From Kingella potus (GTDB lineage Bacteria; Pseudomonadota; Gammaproteobacteria; Burkholderiales; Neisseriaceae), in the NCBI RefSeq assembly GCF_900451175.1, contig NZ_UGJJ01000001.1:1-64000 (forward strand): a stretch of DNA of 64,000 nt. Direction: 5' to 3'. The position numbers were made by a program, and so were the translations under genes. The notes beneath the pieces were generated by a model, which was not told the origin of the DNA, ran no database searches, and worked only from the letters and a program-made list of their open reading frames with translations. Below, piece after piece: positions 40,375-48,855 of the stretch. The number at the start of each line of letters is the position of its first letter. Position 1 is the first letter of the stretch.

Positions 40375-40707
40375 ATGTTGTTTTTAAAACATTGGAAACC
40401 CGCCCTTGCCGCCGCCCTCTGTGTTGCGCTGTTTGCCGCATGGCAGGCCGACCGCGCCGCGCAATACAGACGCGGGCAGGCCGACAAGGCCGCCGAAATC
40501 AGCCTTGCGCTGGCAGAAGCGGCGCAGAAGCAGGCTGCAGCCGCGCGGCAGGCGAGCGCAGACTATCAGGCCGCAAAGGCCGAACGCGAGCAGAAAGAAA
40601 GGATACGCTATGTGCAAGTGCAGAAAACCATCGAACGCCCTGTTTACCATACTGACTGCATCGATACTGACGGCCTGCGCCAACTCAACGCCGCCATCGC
40701 AGAATAA
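40375..40707 (+). CDS. Rz-like inner-membrane spanin
   Basis: The 110-aa protein MLFLKHWKPALAAALCVALFAAWQADRAAQYRRGQADKAAEISLALAEAAQKQAAAARQA has an N-terminal membrane anchor followed by an Ala-rich coiled coil, the i-spanin layout. TTTGGAG precedes the ATG at 40375. A second gene starts inside it in another frame (40610), as for lambda Rz/Rz1. It joins inner and outer membranes during lysis. Confidence 0.85.
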   Translation: MLFLKHWKPALAAALCVALFAAWQADRAAQYRRGQADKAAEISLALAEAAQKQAAAARQASADYQAAKAEREQKERIRYVQVQKTIERPVYHTDCIDTDGLRQLNAAIAE

Positions 40708-40858
40708 ACCGCCCGCCGATTTGGTGCAGCCCTGCGCCAAGTTGCAGCCATTGGACGGAACGACGGGCGCGGACATCCTGCCCTGGGCATTGCAGACCGT
40801 GCATCTGTACAAAGACTGCGCCGAGAGACACAACGCGCTGGTTTCGGTGTTCAAGTAA
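40610..40858 (+). CDS. Rz1-like outer-membrane spanin lipoprotein, overlapping Rz
   Basis: The 82-aa product begins MCKCRKPSNALFTILTASILTACANSTPPSQNKPP, a lipoprotein signal with lipobox LTAC and then a Pro-rich segment, as in Rz1. It begins inside the Rz gene in another frame and extends past its end. Unusually long for Rz1 (commonly 60). Confidence 0.85.
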   Translation: MCKCRKPSNALFTILTASILTACANSTPPSQNKPPADLVQPCAKLQPLDGTTGADILPWALQTVHLYKDCAERHNALVSVFK

Positions 40859-40869
40859 AACCCGCATAC

Positions 40870-41859
40870 TCAATCCAGCAAATCAGCCACTTCGGCCATA
40901 TCAGGGTTGTAATAGACATTGAGCAAAATCCGCAAATCCCTGTGGCCGCTGATTTTTGCCAGCGTTTCCACGGGGACTTTTTTTGCCATCCGCGTCAAGG
41001 CTTCGCGGCGGCTGTCGTGAAAGTGCAAATCCGCAATGCCGCAACTGTCGCGGGCGCGGCGGAACACGACATCCAGCGTTCCCGTATCCAGCGCGAAGAC
41101 GCGGGTGTCGTCTATGCCGCGCAATTGCTCCAAGATAGACAAGGCGCGGCGCGACAAAGGAACATCGCGGCTGTGGCCGTTTTTCGTCATGGGCAGATGA
41201 GCGAGACGGCGTTTGAAATCAATGTCCCGCCACTTCAGACCACAGATTTCGCCTGCCCGCATCGCTGTTTCCACCGCAAACAGAAACGCCGCCGCCGCCC
41301 GCTGGTAAACCAGCTCGGGCTTGGCATCGGACGAGTAGAGCAGGGCGGTGCAGAGTGCGTCAATCTCGCTTTCAGACGGCCTGCGCGTGCGGGCTTTCGG
41401 TTCTTTGGGTTTGCTGATTTTGGACAAAGGATTTTCCCGCAGCAGCCCCCATTCCTTTACGGCATGGGTACAGATGGCAGACAAGATGCCGATTTCACGC
41501 AGCACGCTGCCCGCCGATACCTGCTGCAGCCGCCTGTCGCGCCAGTCGGCAAAGTGCTGTGGCCGCAGGTCGTCAAGGCGAATTTCAGCCAGCGGATCGC
41601 GCAGAAATGCCCGGATGCGCAAACCCTCGAACTTCGCGCCGCGCCGCGTCGGGGTTACGCTGCTCAAGTAACGCTGTAAAATGTCGGCGAAATAAGTATT
41701 GCGGTCGGCGTTGCCCTGCACGCCGTCAAGAATCAGCGTCTCCATCCGCGCCGCCCACGCTTTCGCATCCGCATGCCGCTCGAAAGTGGCGGACTTGGAA
41801 ACGCCGCGAAGACGGACTTGGGCGCGGTATTTTCCGTTGCGCTGGGTAATGGTTGCCAT
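40870..41859 (-). CDS. Tyrosine recombinase integrase
   Basis: The 329-aa protein MATITQRNGKYRAQVRLRGVSKSATF has the N-terminal arm-binding pattern and a catalytic domain with Arg in AVETAMRAGEICGLKWRDIDF, HxxR in FHDSRREALTRM, GHRD and the Tyr in ILLNVYYNPD. It integrates and excises the prophage. It is the last prophage gene on the right. No excisionase was recognised. Confidence 0.95.
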   Translation of the reverse strand: MATITQRNGKYRAQVRLRGVSKSATFERHADAKAWAARMETLILDGVQGNADRNTYFADILQRYLSSVTPTRRGAKFEGLRIRAFLRDPLAEIRLDDLRPQHFADWRDRRLQQVSAGSVLREIGILSAICTHAVKEWGLLRENPLSKISKPKEPKARTRRPSESEIDALCTALLYSSDAKPELVYQRAAAAFLFAVETAMRAGEICGLKWRDIDFKRRLAHLPMTKNGHSRDVPLSRRALSILEQLRGIDDTRVFALDTGTLDVVFRRARDSCGIADLHFHDSRREALTRMAKKVPVETLAKISGHRDLRILLNVYYNPDMAEVADLLD

Positions 41860-42064
41860 ATCGTTTTTTGGTGCAAATTTGGTGCAAAGAGTATAACGCC
41901 AAATGTGCCAACGGCTTGCAATAGTCCGCTATCTTGATTTTTAGCTGTTGATTTTTCACGCAATATGCAACAATACGAAGTAATGGTTTTTTATTTCCAG
42001 TGCTTGCCGCCGGCACCAAGAATTTATTTGTATTCAGCAGGCTGTAAGCCGTTTGGTGAAAAAT
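41860..42064. other. Right prophage junction zone (attachment site not resolved)
   Basis: Between the integrase start and dnaX lie 428 bases without a gene. GGTGCAAATTTGGTGCAAA just before the integrase is a short direct repeat. The chromosome side has a terminator at 42065-42102 and DUS copies. The attR core must be here or at the integrase, but without the left end I cannot define it. No tRNA is present. Confidence 0.4.
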
Positions 42065-42102
42065 ATAAAAACAGCCGCCTAAATTCGGGCGGCTGTTTTT
42101 AT
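42065..42102. terminator. Strong terminator left of dnaX
   Basis: AAAAACAGCCGCC and GGCGGCTGTTTTT form a perfect stem with A and T tails. Confidence 0.85.
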
Positions 42103-42287
42103 ATTTTCAGATTTTCAGACGGCCTCCCGAATATCTCCGCAAATGTCCTGCACAAGGCCTGCCATTTTAGGTTAAGGCCGTTTGCAGCAGCTTCCCGCCT
42201 TTCGGACGGCCTTGTTCGTTTCGTTTATAATGCGCCGTTTTTCATCCGAAGTGCCGTTGTTTTCAGACGGCCTCACGAGCATTTCCC

Positions 42288-44477
42288 ATGGCATACCAAG
42301 TCCTTGCCCGCAAATGGCGGCCGAAAAAATTTGCCGATTTAGTCGGTCAGGAACACGTCGTCAAAGCCCTGCAAAACGCCCTCGACAAAGGCCGCCTGCA
42401 CCACGCCTATCTGCTTACCGGTACGCGCGGTGTGGGTAAAACCACCATCGCCCGCATCCTCGCCAAAAGCCTCAACTGCGAACACCCCGCCCACGGCGAA
42501 CCCTGCGGCACCTGCACCGCCTGCACCCAGATTGATGCCGGCCGCTATGTCGACCTGCTCGAAATCGATGCGGCTTCCAACACCGGTATCGACAACATCC
42601 GCGAAGTGCTGGAAAACGCCCAATACGCTCCCACCGCCGGCAAATACAAAGTCTATATCATCGACGAAGTGCACATGCTCTCCAAAAGCGCGTTCAACGC
42701 CATGCTCAAAACGCTGGAAGAGCCGCCCGGCCACGTCAAATTCATTCTGGCCACCACCGATCCGCACAAAGTCCCCGTTACCGTCCTCTCCCGCTGCCTG
42801 CAATTCGTATTGCGCAACATGACCGCACAGCAGGCCGCCGCCCATCTCGAACACGTCCTTGCCGCCGAACAGATTCCCTGCGAGCAGGCTGCCCTGCATC
42901 TGCTTGCCCGCGCCGCCAACGGCTCCATGCGCGACGCACTCAGCCTGCTCGACCAGGCCATCGCCATGGGTTCGGGCAATGTGGCCGAAGCCGACGTGCG
43001 CCAAATGATCGGTGCGGTAGACAAACGCTATTTATACGAACTAATCGGCGCACTTGCCGCCCAAAACGGCGAGGCTCTGCTGCATCAGGCGCAGGAAATG
43101 GCCGAACGCGCCGTCGGCTTCGACAACGCGCTGGCCGAGCTTGCCCTGTTGCTGCAACGCCTTGCCCTGATACAGACCGTACCCGCCGCCGTGCCGGCAG
43201 ACGACCCCGAACGGGAAACGCTGCGCACCCTCGCCTCCGCCCTGAGCGGCGAACAAATCCAGCTCTACTACCAATGCGCCATACGCGGCAAACAGGATTT
43301 GAGCCTCGCCCCCGACGAATACGCCGGCTTCGTCATGACCCTTTTGCGGATGCTTGCCTTCGCGCCCCTTGCCGCGCCCGCGCAGGACGGTGCGCAAATC
43401 GCCGGCACCGCTCTGCACGACCCCGTTCCCGAAGCTGCCGTGCAAAATCAGCCCGCCGCCCCTGTTTCTACTGCACCTGTTGCCGCTGACGGTGTGGCGC
43501 AGAACGCGGATTCCCCGCCGTGGGAAGAGGCTGCCGCGCCGCAGCAGGCAGACGGTTTTGCCACATCCGCCGCACAGAGGCCGTCTGAAAAAAAACAAGC
43601 CGACGCAGGTGCACGTGCAGACATGCCTGCACGCGAGAGGCCGTCTGAAAACCTACTGTCCGAGCGGCACGGCGTACAGGCTGCGGAAACAGAAGCGGAG
43701 CAAGACGGAGCCGGCGGCCGCGAAGAATCTTCCGATTCCAGGCCGTCTGAAAACACGGAATCCGCTGCCGGTATTCCAGAAGCTGCAGCCTTCCCCGAAG
43801 CTGCCGCGCAAACTGCCGCAGTTTCCGCGTCGTCCGCCAACGACCCGGTCCAAGCCGAAGCGCAGAGGCCGTCTGAAAACAGCCGCAGCAAGCAGCAGCC
43901 GCAGCGGGAAGAGGCGGAAGAAGCTGATTGGGACGACGGCCTGATTCCGTTTGACGATCTGCCCACGCAGCCGGAAAGCGGCGCAGACGGAGGCGAAGCC
44001 GACGAAGAGGAAGCCGATTTTGCCCCTCTGCCAGCACTTGCCGCCGAAAACTGGCATGCCATCGTCAGGCGTTTGAAAAAACGCCTCAGCGCGGCACAGA
44101 TGCTGGCGGACAATATGGCCTGGACTCGCTACGACGGCAGCGCGTGCCGCCTGTTTTTCGCCCTCAACGGCAACAGCCGCACCACCACCACCAAAGAATA
44201 TTTCGACAAAATCCGCGACACCCTCGCCGAAGCCTATTGTCTGCCGGATCTTGCCGTGCAAACCGAAGTCTGGCAGGCGGATCAAGGCTGGGAAACCCCC
44301 GCCATACGCCGCCGCCGCATCCAGCAGGAAGGACGGCAGGAAGCCCGCCGCCGCCTCGAAGCCGACCCCGCCTGCCAGACCCTGATGGCTGCAGTACAGG
44401 CGCAAGGCTGGATAGAAGGCAGCCTCAAACGCACCGAAGACCTCGGCGAATACGATGGCGAAGCAGAGGCCGTCTGA
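42288..44477 (+). CDS. dnaX: DNA polymerase III subunit tau/gamma
   Basis: The 729-aa clamp loader subunit has Walker A GTRGVGKTTIARILAKSLNCE, the zinc Cys cluster CEHPAHGEPCGTCTAC, DEVHML and the SRC motif VLSRCLQF. Domain III ends near residue 370. A variable linker with five or so DUS copies (RPSE) follows, then a C-terminal domain (residues 590-729) that binds polymerase and helicase. An A8 run at 43588-43595 in the linker is in frame A_AAA_AAA; a -1 shift there would stop at a TGA at 43646-43648 and give about 453 residues, near the size of E. coli gamma (431). Confidence 0.95.
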   Translation: MAYQVLARKWRPKKFADLVGQEHVVKALQNALDKGRLHHAYLLTGTRGVGKTTIARILAKSLNCEHPAHGEPCGTCTACTQIDAGRYVDLLEIDAASNTGIDNIREVLENAQYAPTAGKYKVYIIDEVHMLSKSAFNAMLKTLEEPPGHVKFILATTDPHKVPVTVLSRCLQFVLRNMTAQQAAAHLEHVLAAEQIPCEQAALHLLARAANGSMRDALSLLDQAIAMGSGNVAEADVRQMIGAVDKRYLYELIGALAAQNGEALLHQAQEMAERAVGFDNALAELALLLQRLALIQTVPAAVPADDPERETLRTLASALSGEQIQLYYQCAIRGKQDLSLAPDEYAGFVMTLLRMLAFAPLAAPAQDGAQIAGTALHDPVPEAAVQNQPAAPVSTAPVAADGVAQNADSPPWEEAAAPQQADGFATSAAQRPSEKKQADAGARADMPARERPSENLLSERHGVQAAETEAEQDGAGGREESSDSRPSENTESAAGIPEAAAFPEAAAQTAAVSASSANDPVQAEAQRPSENSRSKQQPQREEAEEADWDDGLIPFDDLPTQPESGADGGEADEEEADFAPLPALAAENWHAIVRRLKKRLSAAQMLADNMAWTRYDGSACRLFFALNGNSRTTTTKEYFDKIRDTLAEAYCLPDLAVQTEVWQADQGWETPAIRRRRIQQEGRQEARRRLEADPACQTLMAAVQAQGWIEGSLKRTEDLGEYDGEAEAV

Positions 44478-44527
44478 AAACATTTCCAACCCGTAAACCA
44501 ACCCATACAGATATAGGAGTATTCCCA

Positions 44528-44863
44528 ATGTTCGGAAAAGCAGGACTGGGCGGCTTGATGCAGCAGGCCCAAAAAATGCAGGAAAACATGAAAAAGGCAC
44601 AGGCCGAATTGGCGGCCACCGAAGTAGGCGGCGAAGCCGGCAACGGCCTGGTCAAAGTCGTGATGACCTGCGGCCACCAAATCCGCAGCATCGACATCAG
44701 CCCCGAGCTGATTGCCGAAGCGGCCGAAGACAAAGAAATGCTCGAAGACCTCGTTCTCGCCGCCGTCAATGCCGCCCACGAAGCGGCCGAGTCGCTCACT
44801 TCCGCCACCATGGGCAAATTCACCCAGGGGCTGCCCGCAGGCATAGGCGATTTCTTCAAATAA
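44528..44863 (+). CDS. ybaB: YbaB/EbfC nucleoid-associated protein
   Basis: The 111-aa protein MFGKAGLGGLMQQAQKMQENMKKAQAELAATEVGGEAGNGLVKVVMTCGHQIRSIDISPEL is the YbaB family, a dimeric DNA-binding protein. The dnaX-ybaB order is conserved in many bacteria; recR often follows but does not here. Confidence 0.95.
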   Translation: MFGKAGLGGLMQQAQKMQENMKKAQAELAATEVGGEAGNGLVKVVMTCGHQIRSIDISPELIAEAAEDKEMLEDLVLAAVNAAHEAAESLTSATMGKFTQGLPAGIGDFFK

Positions 44864-44883
44864 GCCTGTTTTGCAGACAACAC

Positions 44884-44929
44884 GGTTTTCAGACGGCCTG
44901 ATGCATTGCGTGTCAGGCCGTCTGAAAAC
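44884..44929. terminator. Inverted DUS pair terminator after ybaB
   Basis: TTTTCAGACGGCCTGA and TCAGGCCGTCTGAAAA arms with an 11-base loop. Confidence 0.8.
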
Positions 44930-44930
44930 A

Positions 44931-44995
44931 GGGCGGAATAAAAACTGCGGACTTGCCGCACGGCCTGTTCCCTTTTCTGTTTTGTTCCGCTGTAA
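44931..44995. repeat. MITE-like ACAAAATA repeat, copy 1 (diverged)
   Basis: GGCGGAATAAAAACTGCGG at the left and TTTTGTTCCGC at the right. Matches copies near 49868, 57872 and 60764 in its ends and in the CTGCGG...TTGCCGCA core. Confidence 0.5.
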
Positions 44996-45452
44996 AAAAA
45001 CCGTGTTTCCACTGATGGGAACACGGTTTTTGTTTGCACGGCAGCTAGGGTAGCGCACGCGGTTTCAGAATATCTGCAAAACAAAGAACGCGTGCGCCGC
45101 TTGGGCGGCACACCCTACTTCATCATCCGCTTTTCCGCTTATTTTGTTTCACGATACCTAAGGGTAGGGCAATGTCGTGATAACCATCTGGCTTGGTGCA
45201 GCAGCCGCATTGCGGGCAGAAGGTTTGCGGCGTGGCGGTGCAAACAGGCGTAGGTTGTCTGTGCCGCCGGGTTCGCAGGCAATGATGTTGTGATTGCCAA
45301 GTCCGTTTAAAAGCGGGCTTATGCACCGGGCGCGGCAGCACCCGCGCTACACAGGCCGTCTGAAAAACGGAAGGCCGTCTGAAAATCCGTTTTAGAGGCG
45401 GTTCGGACGGCTTTTTTTTGTGAGGCCGTCTGAAAACGGCGCAGGCAGGGGT
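44996..45452. other. Intergenic region between ybaB and zwf
   Basis: It has a hairpin with AAAAACCGTGTT/AACACGGTTTTT arms (44996-45031), a diverged TAGGGTGTG-type element (45048-45117) and DUS copies near 45355, 45371 and 45422. A stretch at 45136-45341 has a possible gene remnant on the minus strand (NHNIIACEPGGTDNLR readable in one frame) but no intact gene. Confidence 0.4.
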
Positions 45453-46865
45453 TCAGTCTCCTTCAAACCATGTGTCGCCCTGTGCCAGCAGGCGTTCTGC
45501 GGCGGCGGGGCCGCTGCTGCCGGCGGGGTAGGGGTGGGGCGGTCGGGGGTGCTGCCGCAGGAAGGTCAGGGCGGGTGCCAGCCATGCCCAGGCGGCTTCG
45601 AGTTCGTCGCGTCGGTTGAACAGGGCGGCGCGGCCGGCTATGGCTTCGAGCAGCAGGGTTTCGTAGGCGGAGGGGCGGCGGCCGGAACGGGTGTCGAAGC
45701 AGGCTTCGGCGGGAACGGTATGGTTTGCGCCGTCGGGGGTTTTGACGTTGAGGCGGAGGCGGACGGTTTCGTCTTCGGCTTGCAGGCTGATGACGAGGCG
45801 GTTGGGCAGCAGGGTGGGAAAGAGGCCGTCTGAAAGCGGGCGGAAACCGATGACGATTTCGGCGGAGCGGCGGGCAAGGCGTTTGCCGGTGCGCAGGTAG
45901 AAAGGGACACCCTCCCAGCGGGGGGTGTCGATGCGGGCGCATAGGGCGGCGTAGGTTTCGGTGCGGCTTGCTGCGGGAACTTTGTGTTCCTGCGTGTAGC
46001 CTTTGAGGCCGTCTGAAAAGGCGTATTGGCCGAATACGGCATCGCGTTCGGGATCGAGGGGGCGGAGGCTGCGGATGAGTTGCAGCTTGGCATCGCGCAG
46101 GTGGCCGGCAGACAGGCTTTGCGGGCGTTCCATGGCGGTGAGGCAGAGTATCTGTATGATGTGGTTCTGCACCATGTCGCGCAGCGCGCCTATGGTGTCG
46201 TAAAACTCGCCGCGCTCTTCCACGCCGAGGGTTTCGGCAAGGGTGATTTGTACGGATCGGATGTGGCGGTTGTTCCACAGCGGCTCGAACAGGCTGTTGC
46301 CGAAACGCAGGGCGAGGAGGTTTTGCAGGCCGCTTTTGCCGAGGTAGTGGTCGATGCGCAGGGTTTGGTGTTCTTGGAAATACTGTGCCACGCCGTCGTT
46401 GATAAGGCGGCAGGATTCGAGATCGGTGCCCAGCGGTTTTTCGAGGACGACGCGGGCGTTTGCGCCGTTGAGGCCGTGTGCGGCAAGGCTGCGGCAGGCT
46501 TGGGTAAAGAATTTGGGGGCGGTGGACAGATAGAAAACGGTGCTTTCGCTGTCGGTTTTGCCGTGTATTTTGGCGGCAAGTGCGGCGAAGTCCCGCTCAT
46601 CGTCCATATCGAGGGGGTGGTAGTCGAGCCGTTCGGCAAAAGATGCCCACACATTGGGGTCGGCATCGTCAGGCTTGGCCTGCTGCTCGGCTTTGGCGAC
46701 AAATCCGGCACGGGTCAGGCGGCTGCGGCTTGCGCCGAGTATGCGTCCGAGGGGGTGGAGTCTGCCTGCGGCGTGTGCGTGGTAAAGGGCGGGCAGGAGC
46801 TTGCGCATGGCGAGGTCGCCGGTTGCGCCGAAGAGGACGAGATCGAAGTTTTTCGGGGATTCCAT
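45453..46865 (-). CDS. zwf: Glucose-6-phosphate 1-dehydrogenase
   Basis: The 470-aa enzyme has the NADP-binding GATGDLAMRKLLPAL, the active-site RIDHYLGKSGLQNLLALRF and the later VQITLAETLGVEERGEFYDTIGALRDMVQNHIIQ. It oxidises glucose 6-phosphate to 6-phosphogluconolactone, the first step of the pentose phosphate and Entner-Doudoroff routes. Length is normal. One DUS lies within (FSDGL) and another reads LSDGL. Other pathway genes are not adjacent. Confidence 0.97.
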   Translation of the reverse strand: MESPKNFDLVLFGATGDLAMRKLLPALYHAHAAGRLHPLGRILGASRSRLTRAGFVAKAEQQAKPDDADPNVWASFAERLDYHPLDMDDERDFAALAAKIHGKTDSESTVFYLSTAPKFFTQACRSLAAHGLNGANARVVLEKPLGTDLESCRLINDGVAQYFQEHQTLRIDHYLGKSGLQNLLALRFGNSLFEPLWNNRHIRSVQITLAETLGVEERGEFYDTIGALRDMVQNHIIQILCLTAMERPQSLSAGHLRDAKLQLIRSLRPLDPERDAVFGQYAFSDGLKGYTQEHKVPAASRTETYAALCARIDTPRWEGVPFYLRTGKRLARRSAEIVIGFRPLSDGLFPTLLPNRLVISLQAEDETVRLRLNVKTPDGANHTVPAEACFDTRSGRRPSAYETLLLEAIAGRAALFNRRDELEAAWAWLAPALTFLRQHPRPPHPYPAGSSGPAAAERLLAQGDTWFEGD

Positions 46866-47061
46866 GGGGCTTTCGTTTGCGGCTTGCGGCTGCTTTTGCA
46901 GGCAGAGTTTTGAAAAAGGCGCGGTTATGCTACACGGGGCGGCGCGGGCTTGTCTATGCGCAGCCCAAGCGGCTTTGCGGGCGCGGTGGCTGCACAGATT
47001 CCGAAGATACGTTAGAATGGGGCAGTTTCCGGTTGTTTTTTATGGTTTTTGAGAATAAAAA

Positions 47062-47295
47062 ATGAATTTTGCACAAAAACAGAAAATATCCCGCTTTATC
47101 AAACTGGCGGTGCTGCTGCTGGTTGTGGCGGTAGGCTGGCGGCTTTACGGCGATATGATTAAGGAGAAAGCGGCGAAAATTCCTTCGCCGACCGAGGGTT
47201 TCGACAAGCCTAAGGATTGGGACGGGCGCGTGCGCAAGACCATCGAGTGTCAGGAGAAGGGGCAAAACGGCTGCCGGAAGAAAACGGCGCAGTAG
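47062..47295 (+). CDS. Small membrane-anchored protein (77 aa)
   Basis: MNFAQKQKISRFIKLAVLLLVVAVGWRLYGDMIKEKAAKIPSPTEGFDKPKDWDGRVRKTIECQEKG has one N-terminal membrane segment and a short periplasmic tail with two Cys. It is divergent from zwf. An inverted-DUS terminator follows at 47329-47359. Conserved-type unknown. Confidence 0.7.
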   Translation: MNFAQKQKISRFIKLAVLLLVVAVGWRLYGDMIKEKAAKIPSPTEGFDKPKDWDGRVRKTIECQEKGQNGCRKKTAQ

Positions 47296-47328
47296 CCGCA
47301 CCTGCCCGGGCTGCGGGTTAAAAGCAAC

Positions 47329-47359
47329 AGGCCGTCTGAAAAAGGTTTTCAGACGGCCT
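47329..47359. terminator. Inverted DUS pair terminator
   Basis: AGGCCGTCTGAAAAA and TTTTCAGACGGCCT arms between convergent genes. Confidence 0.8.
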
Positions 47360-47382
47360 GTTTGCTGTTTGCAGAGGGCGGT

Positions 47383-48222
47383 TTAATCGGCGGCAAAGGT
47401 GTCGCACTGCTTGATGTCGCCGCTTTCGAGGCCGCGTTTGAGCCAGTACATGCGCTGTGCGGAAGATCCGTGGGTAAAGCTGTCGGGCACGGCGTAGCCT
47501 TTGCTGCGTTTTTGCAGGGTGTCGTCGCCCACGGCTTCGGCGGCGCGGACGGCTTCTTCGATGTCGCCCGCTTCGAGCAGATCCTGCCGCTGCGCGTATT
47601 TCGCCCACACGCCGGCAAAGCAGTCGGCCTGCAGCTCGAGTTTGACGGAGAGGCGGTTGGCTTCGGTTTTGCCGACCTGCTGCTGCATTTGGTGTACCTG
47701 CGGCAGGATGCCGAGCAGGTTTTGCACGTGGTGGCCGACTTCGTGGGCGATGACGTAGCCGAAGGCGGTGTCGCCGGCCGCTCCGAGTTTGCTGCGCATT
47801 TCTTCGTAGAAGGAGAGGTCGAGATACACTTTTTTGTCGGCCGGGCAGTAGAAAGGCCCCATTGCGGCCTGGCCGGTGCCGCAGCCGGTGTGGGTGCCGC
47901 CGGTGTAGAGGACGAGGGTGGTGGGGGTGTAGCGTGCGTTTTGGCGGGCGAAGTATTCGCTCCATGTTTTTTCGGTGTCGGCCAGTACGACGGCGGACAG
48001 TTCTTCAAGCTGCGCTTCTTCTTTGCTGCTGATTTGCACCTGCTGCGTGCCGCCGCCGCCCAATTGCGGCGTGCCGACAATGCCGGACAGATCCACGCCG
48101 TAATACGCGCCGACAAGGACGACAATCAGGCCGACAATGCCCATGCCGCCCCCGCCCCCGCCGCCTCCGGAACCGCGTCGGTCTTCGATATTGCTGCTTC
48201 GTTCTCTTCCCTGCCAGCGCAT
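47383..48222 (-). CDS. YpfJ-family neutral zinc metallopeptidase
   Basis: The 279-aa protein begins MRWQGRERSSNIEDRRGSGGGGGG and has one membrane segment (GIVGLIVVLVGAYYGVDLSG). The zinc site is in GYVIAHEVGHHVQNLLG (HExxH), with more conserved acid in ELQADCFAGVWA. Length and layout fit the YpfJ/zinc_peptidase family, of unknown substrate. Confidence 0.9.
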   Translation of the reverse strand: MRWQGRERSSNIEDRRGSGGGGGGGGMGIVGLIVVLVGAYYGVDLSGIVGTPQLGGGGTQQVQISSKEEAQLEELSAVVLADTEKTWSEYFARQNARYTPTTLVLYTGGTHTGCGTGQAAMGPFYCPADKKVYLDLSFYEEMRSKLGAAGDTAFGYVIAHEVGHHVQNLLGILPQVHQMQQQVGKTEANRLSVKLELQADCFAGVWAKYAQRQDLLEAGDIEEAVRAAEAVGDDTLQKRSKGYAVPDSFTHGSSAQRMYWLKRGLESGDIKQCDTFAAD

Positions 48223-48286
48223 GTGGGCTTCCTTTCTGCCGGTTGTTTTAAGGTTTCGATTGCGGGTATGTGTTTTCAGACGGCCT

Positions 48287-48679
48287 CTACCATCCGCCGC
48301 GTTTGACTTTTTCGATTTGGCGGCGGTCGCGTTTGGTCGGACGGCCTTCGGGATAGGCCGTGCTGGCGCGCGAGGCGCGCTCGAGCAGCTTTTGCTCTTC
48401 GCGTTTGGCGGCGACTGCTTCGTTTTCGCGGTAGAGCAGGCGCGCTTCGGGCGCGGGGCGGCGTTGGCTGTTGAGCGCGAGGACGGTGATTTCGTACGGC
48501 AGCGAGTTGAGCGTCAGGGCAATGGTGTCGCCGGAGGCGATGTTTTTGCTGTTTTTCACTTTCGCGCCGTTTACCAGCACGCGTCCGAGTTCGATGTGCT
48601 TTTGCGCCAGGGCGCGGGTTTTGAAAAACCGCGCCGCCCACAGCCATTTGTCCAAACGCATGGTGTTTTCCGCGTCCAT
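48287..48679 (-). CDS. hslR: Ribosome-associated heat shock protein Hsp15
   Basis: The 130-aa S4-domain protein has [49 protein letters not shown] and a basic tail. Hsp15 binds 50S subunits with stalled nascent chains. AGGAGGCGGC precedes the chosen start at 48679. Confidence 0.9.
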   Translation of the reverse strand: MDAENTMRLDKWLWAARFFKTRALAQKHIELGRVLVNGAKVKNSKNIASGDTIALTLNSLPYEITVLALNSQRRPAPEARLLYRENEAVAAKREEQKLLERASRASTAYPEGRPTKRDRRQIEKVKRGGW

Positions 48680-48855
48680 GCCGCCTCCTGTCTGCCGGAA
48701 AAGGCGGCAGTTTAACATGGCGGATACGGGTTCTGAAAATACGCTTGCCCGCCTGCCGTTTATCGCGTAGATTGCGTGCTTCTTTCGCCAAACGGCCTGA
48801 AACCGCGTATCATGCCGCGCGAAAATTTCCTTCCAACGATGAGAGCGTCCCCCGT

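Noticed and set aside
41860..42287. Attachment site in GGTGCAAATTTGGTGCAAA
   Set aside because: A short direct repeat near the integrase is suggestive, but the matching left end is not in the window, so no att core can be claimed.
45123..45341. 72-codon minus-strand frame
   Set aside because: His/Arg/Pro-rich, no start signals; at best a gene remnant.
46026..46913. Long plus-strand frame inside zwf
   Set aside because: Antisense to a certain gene; no ribosome site or recognisable domain.
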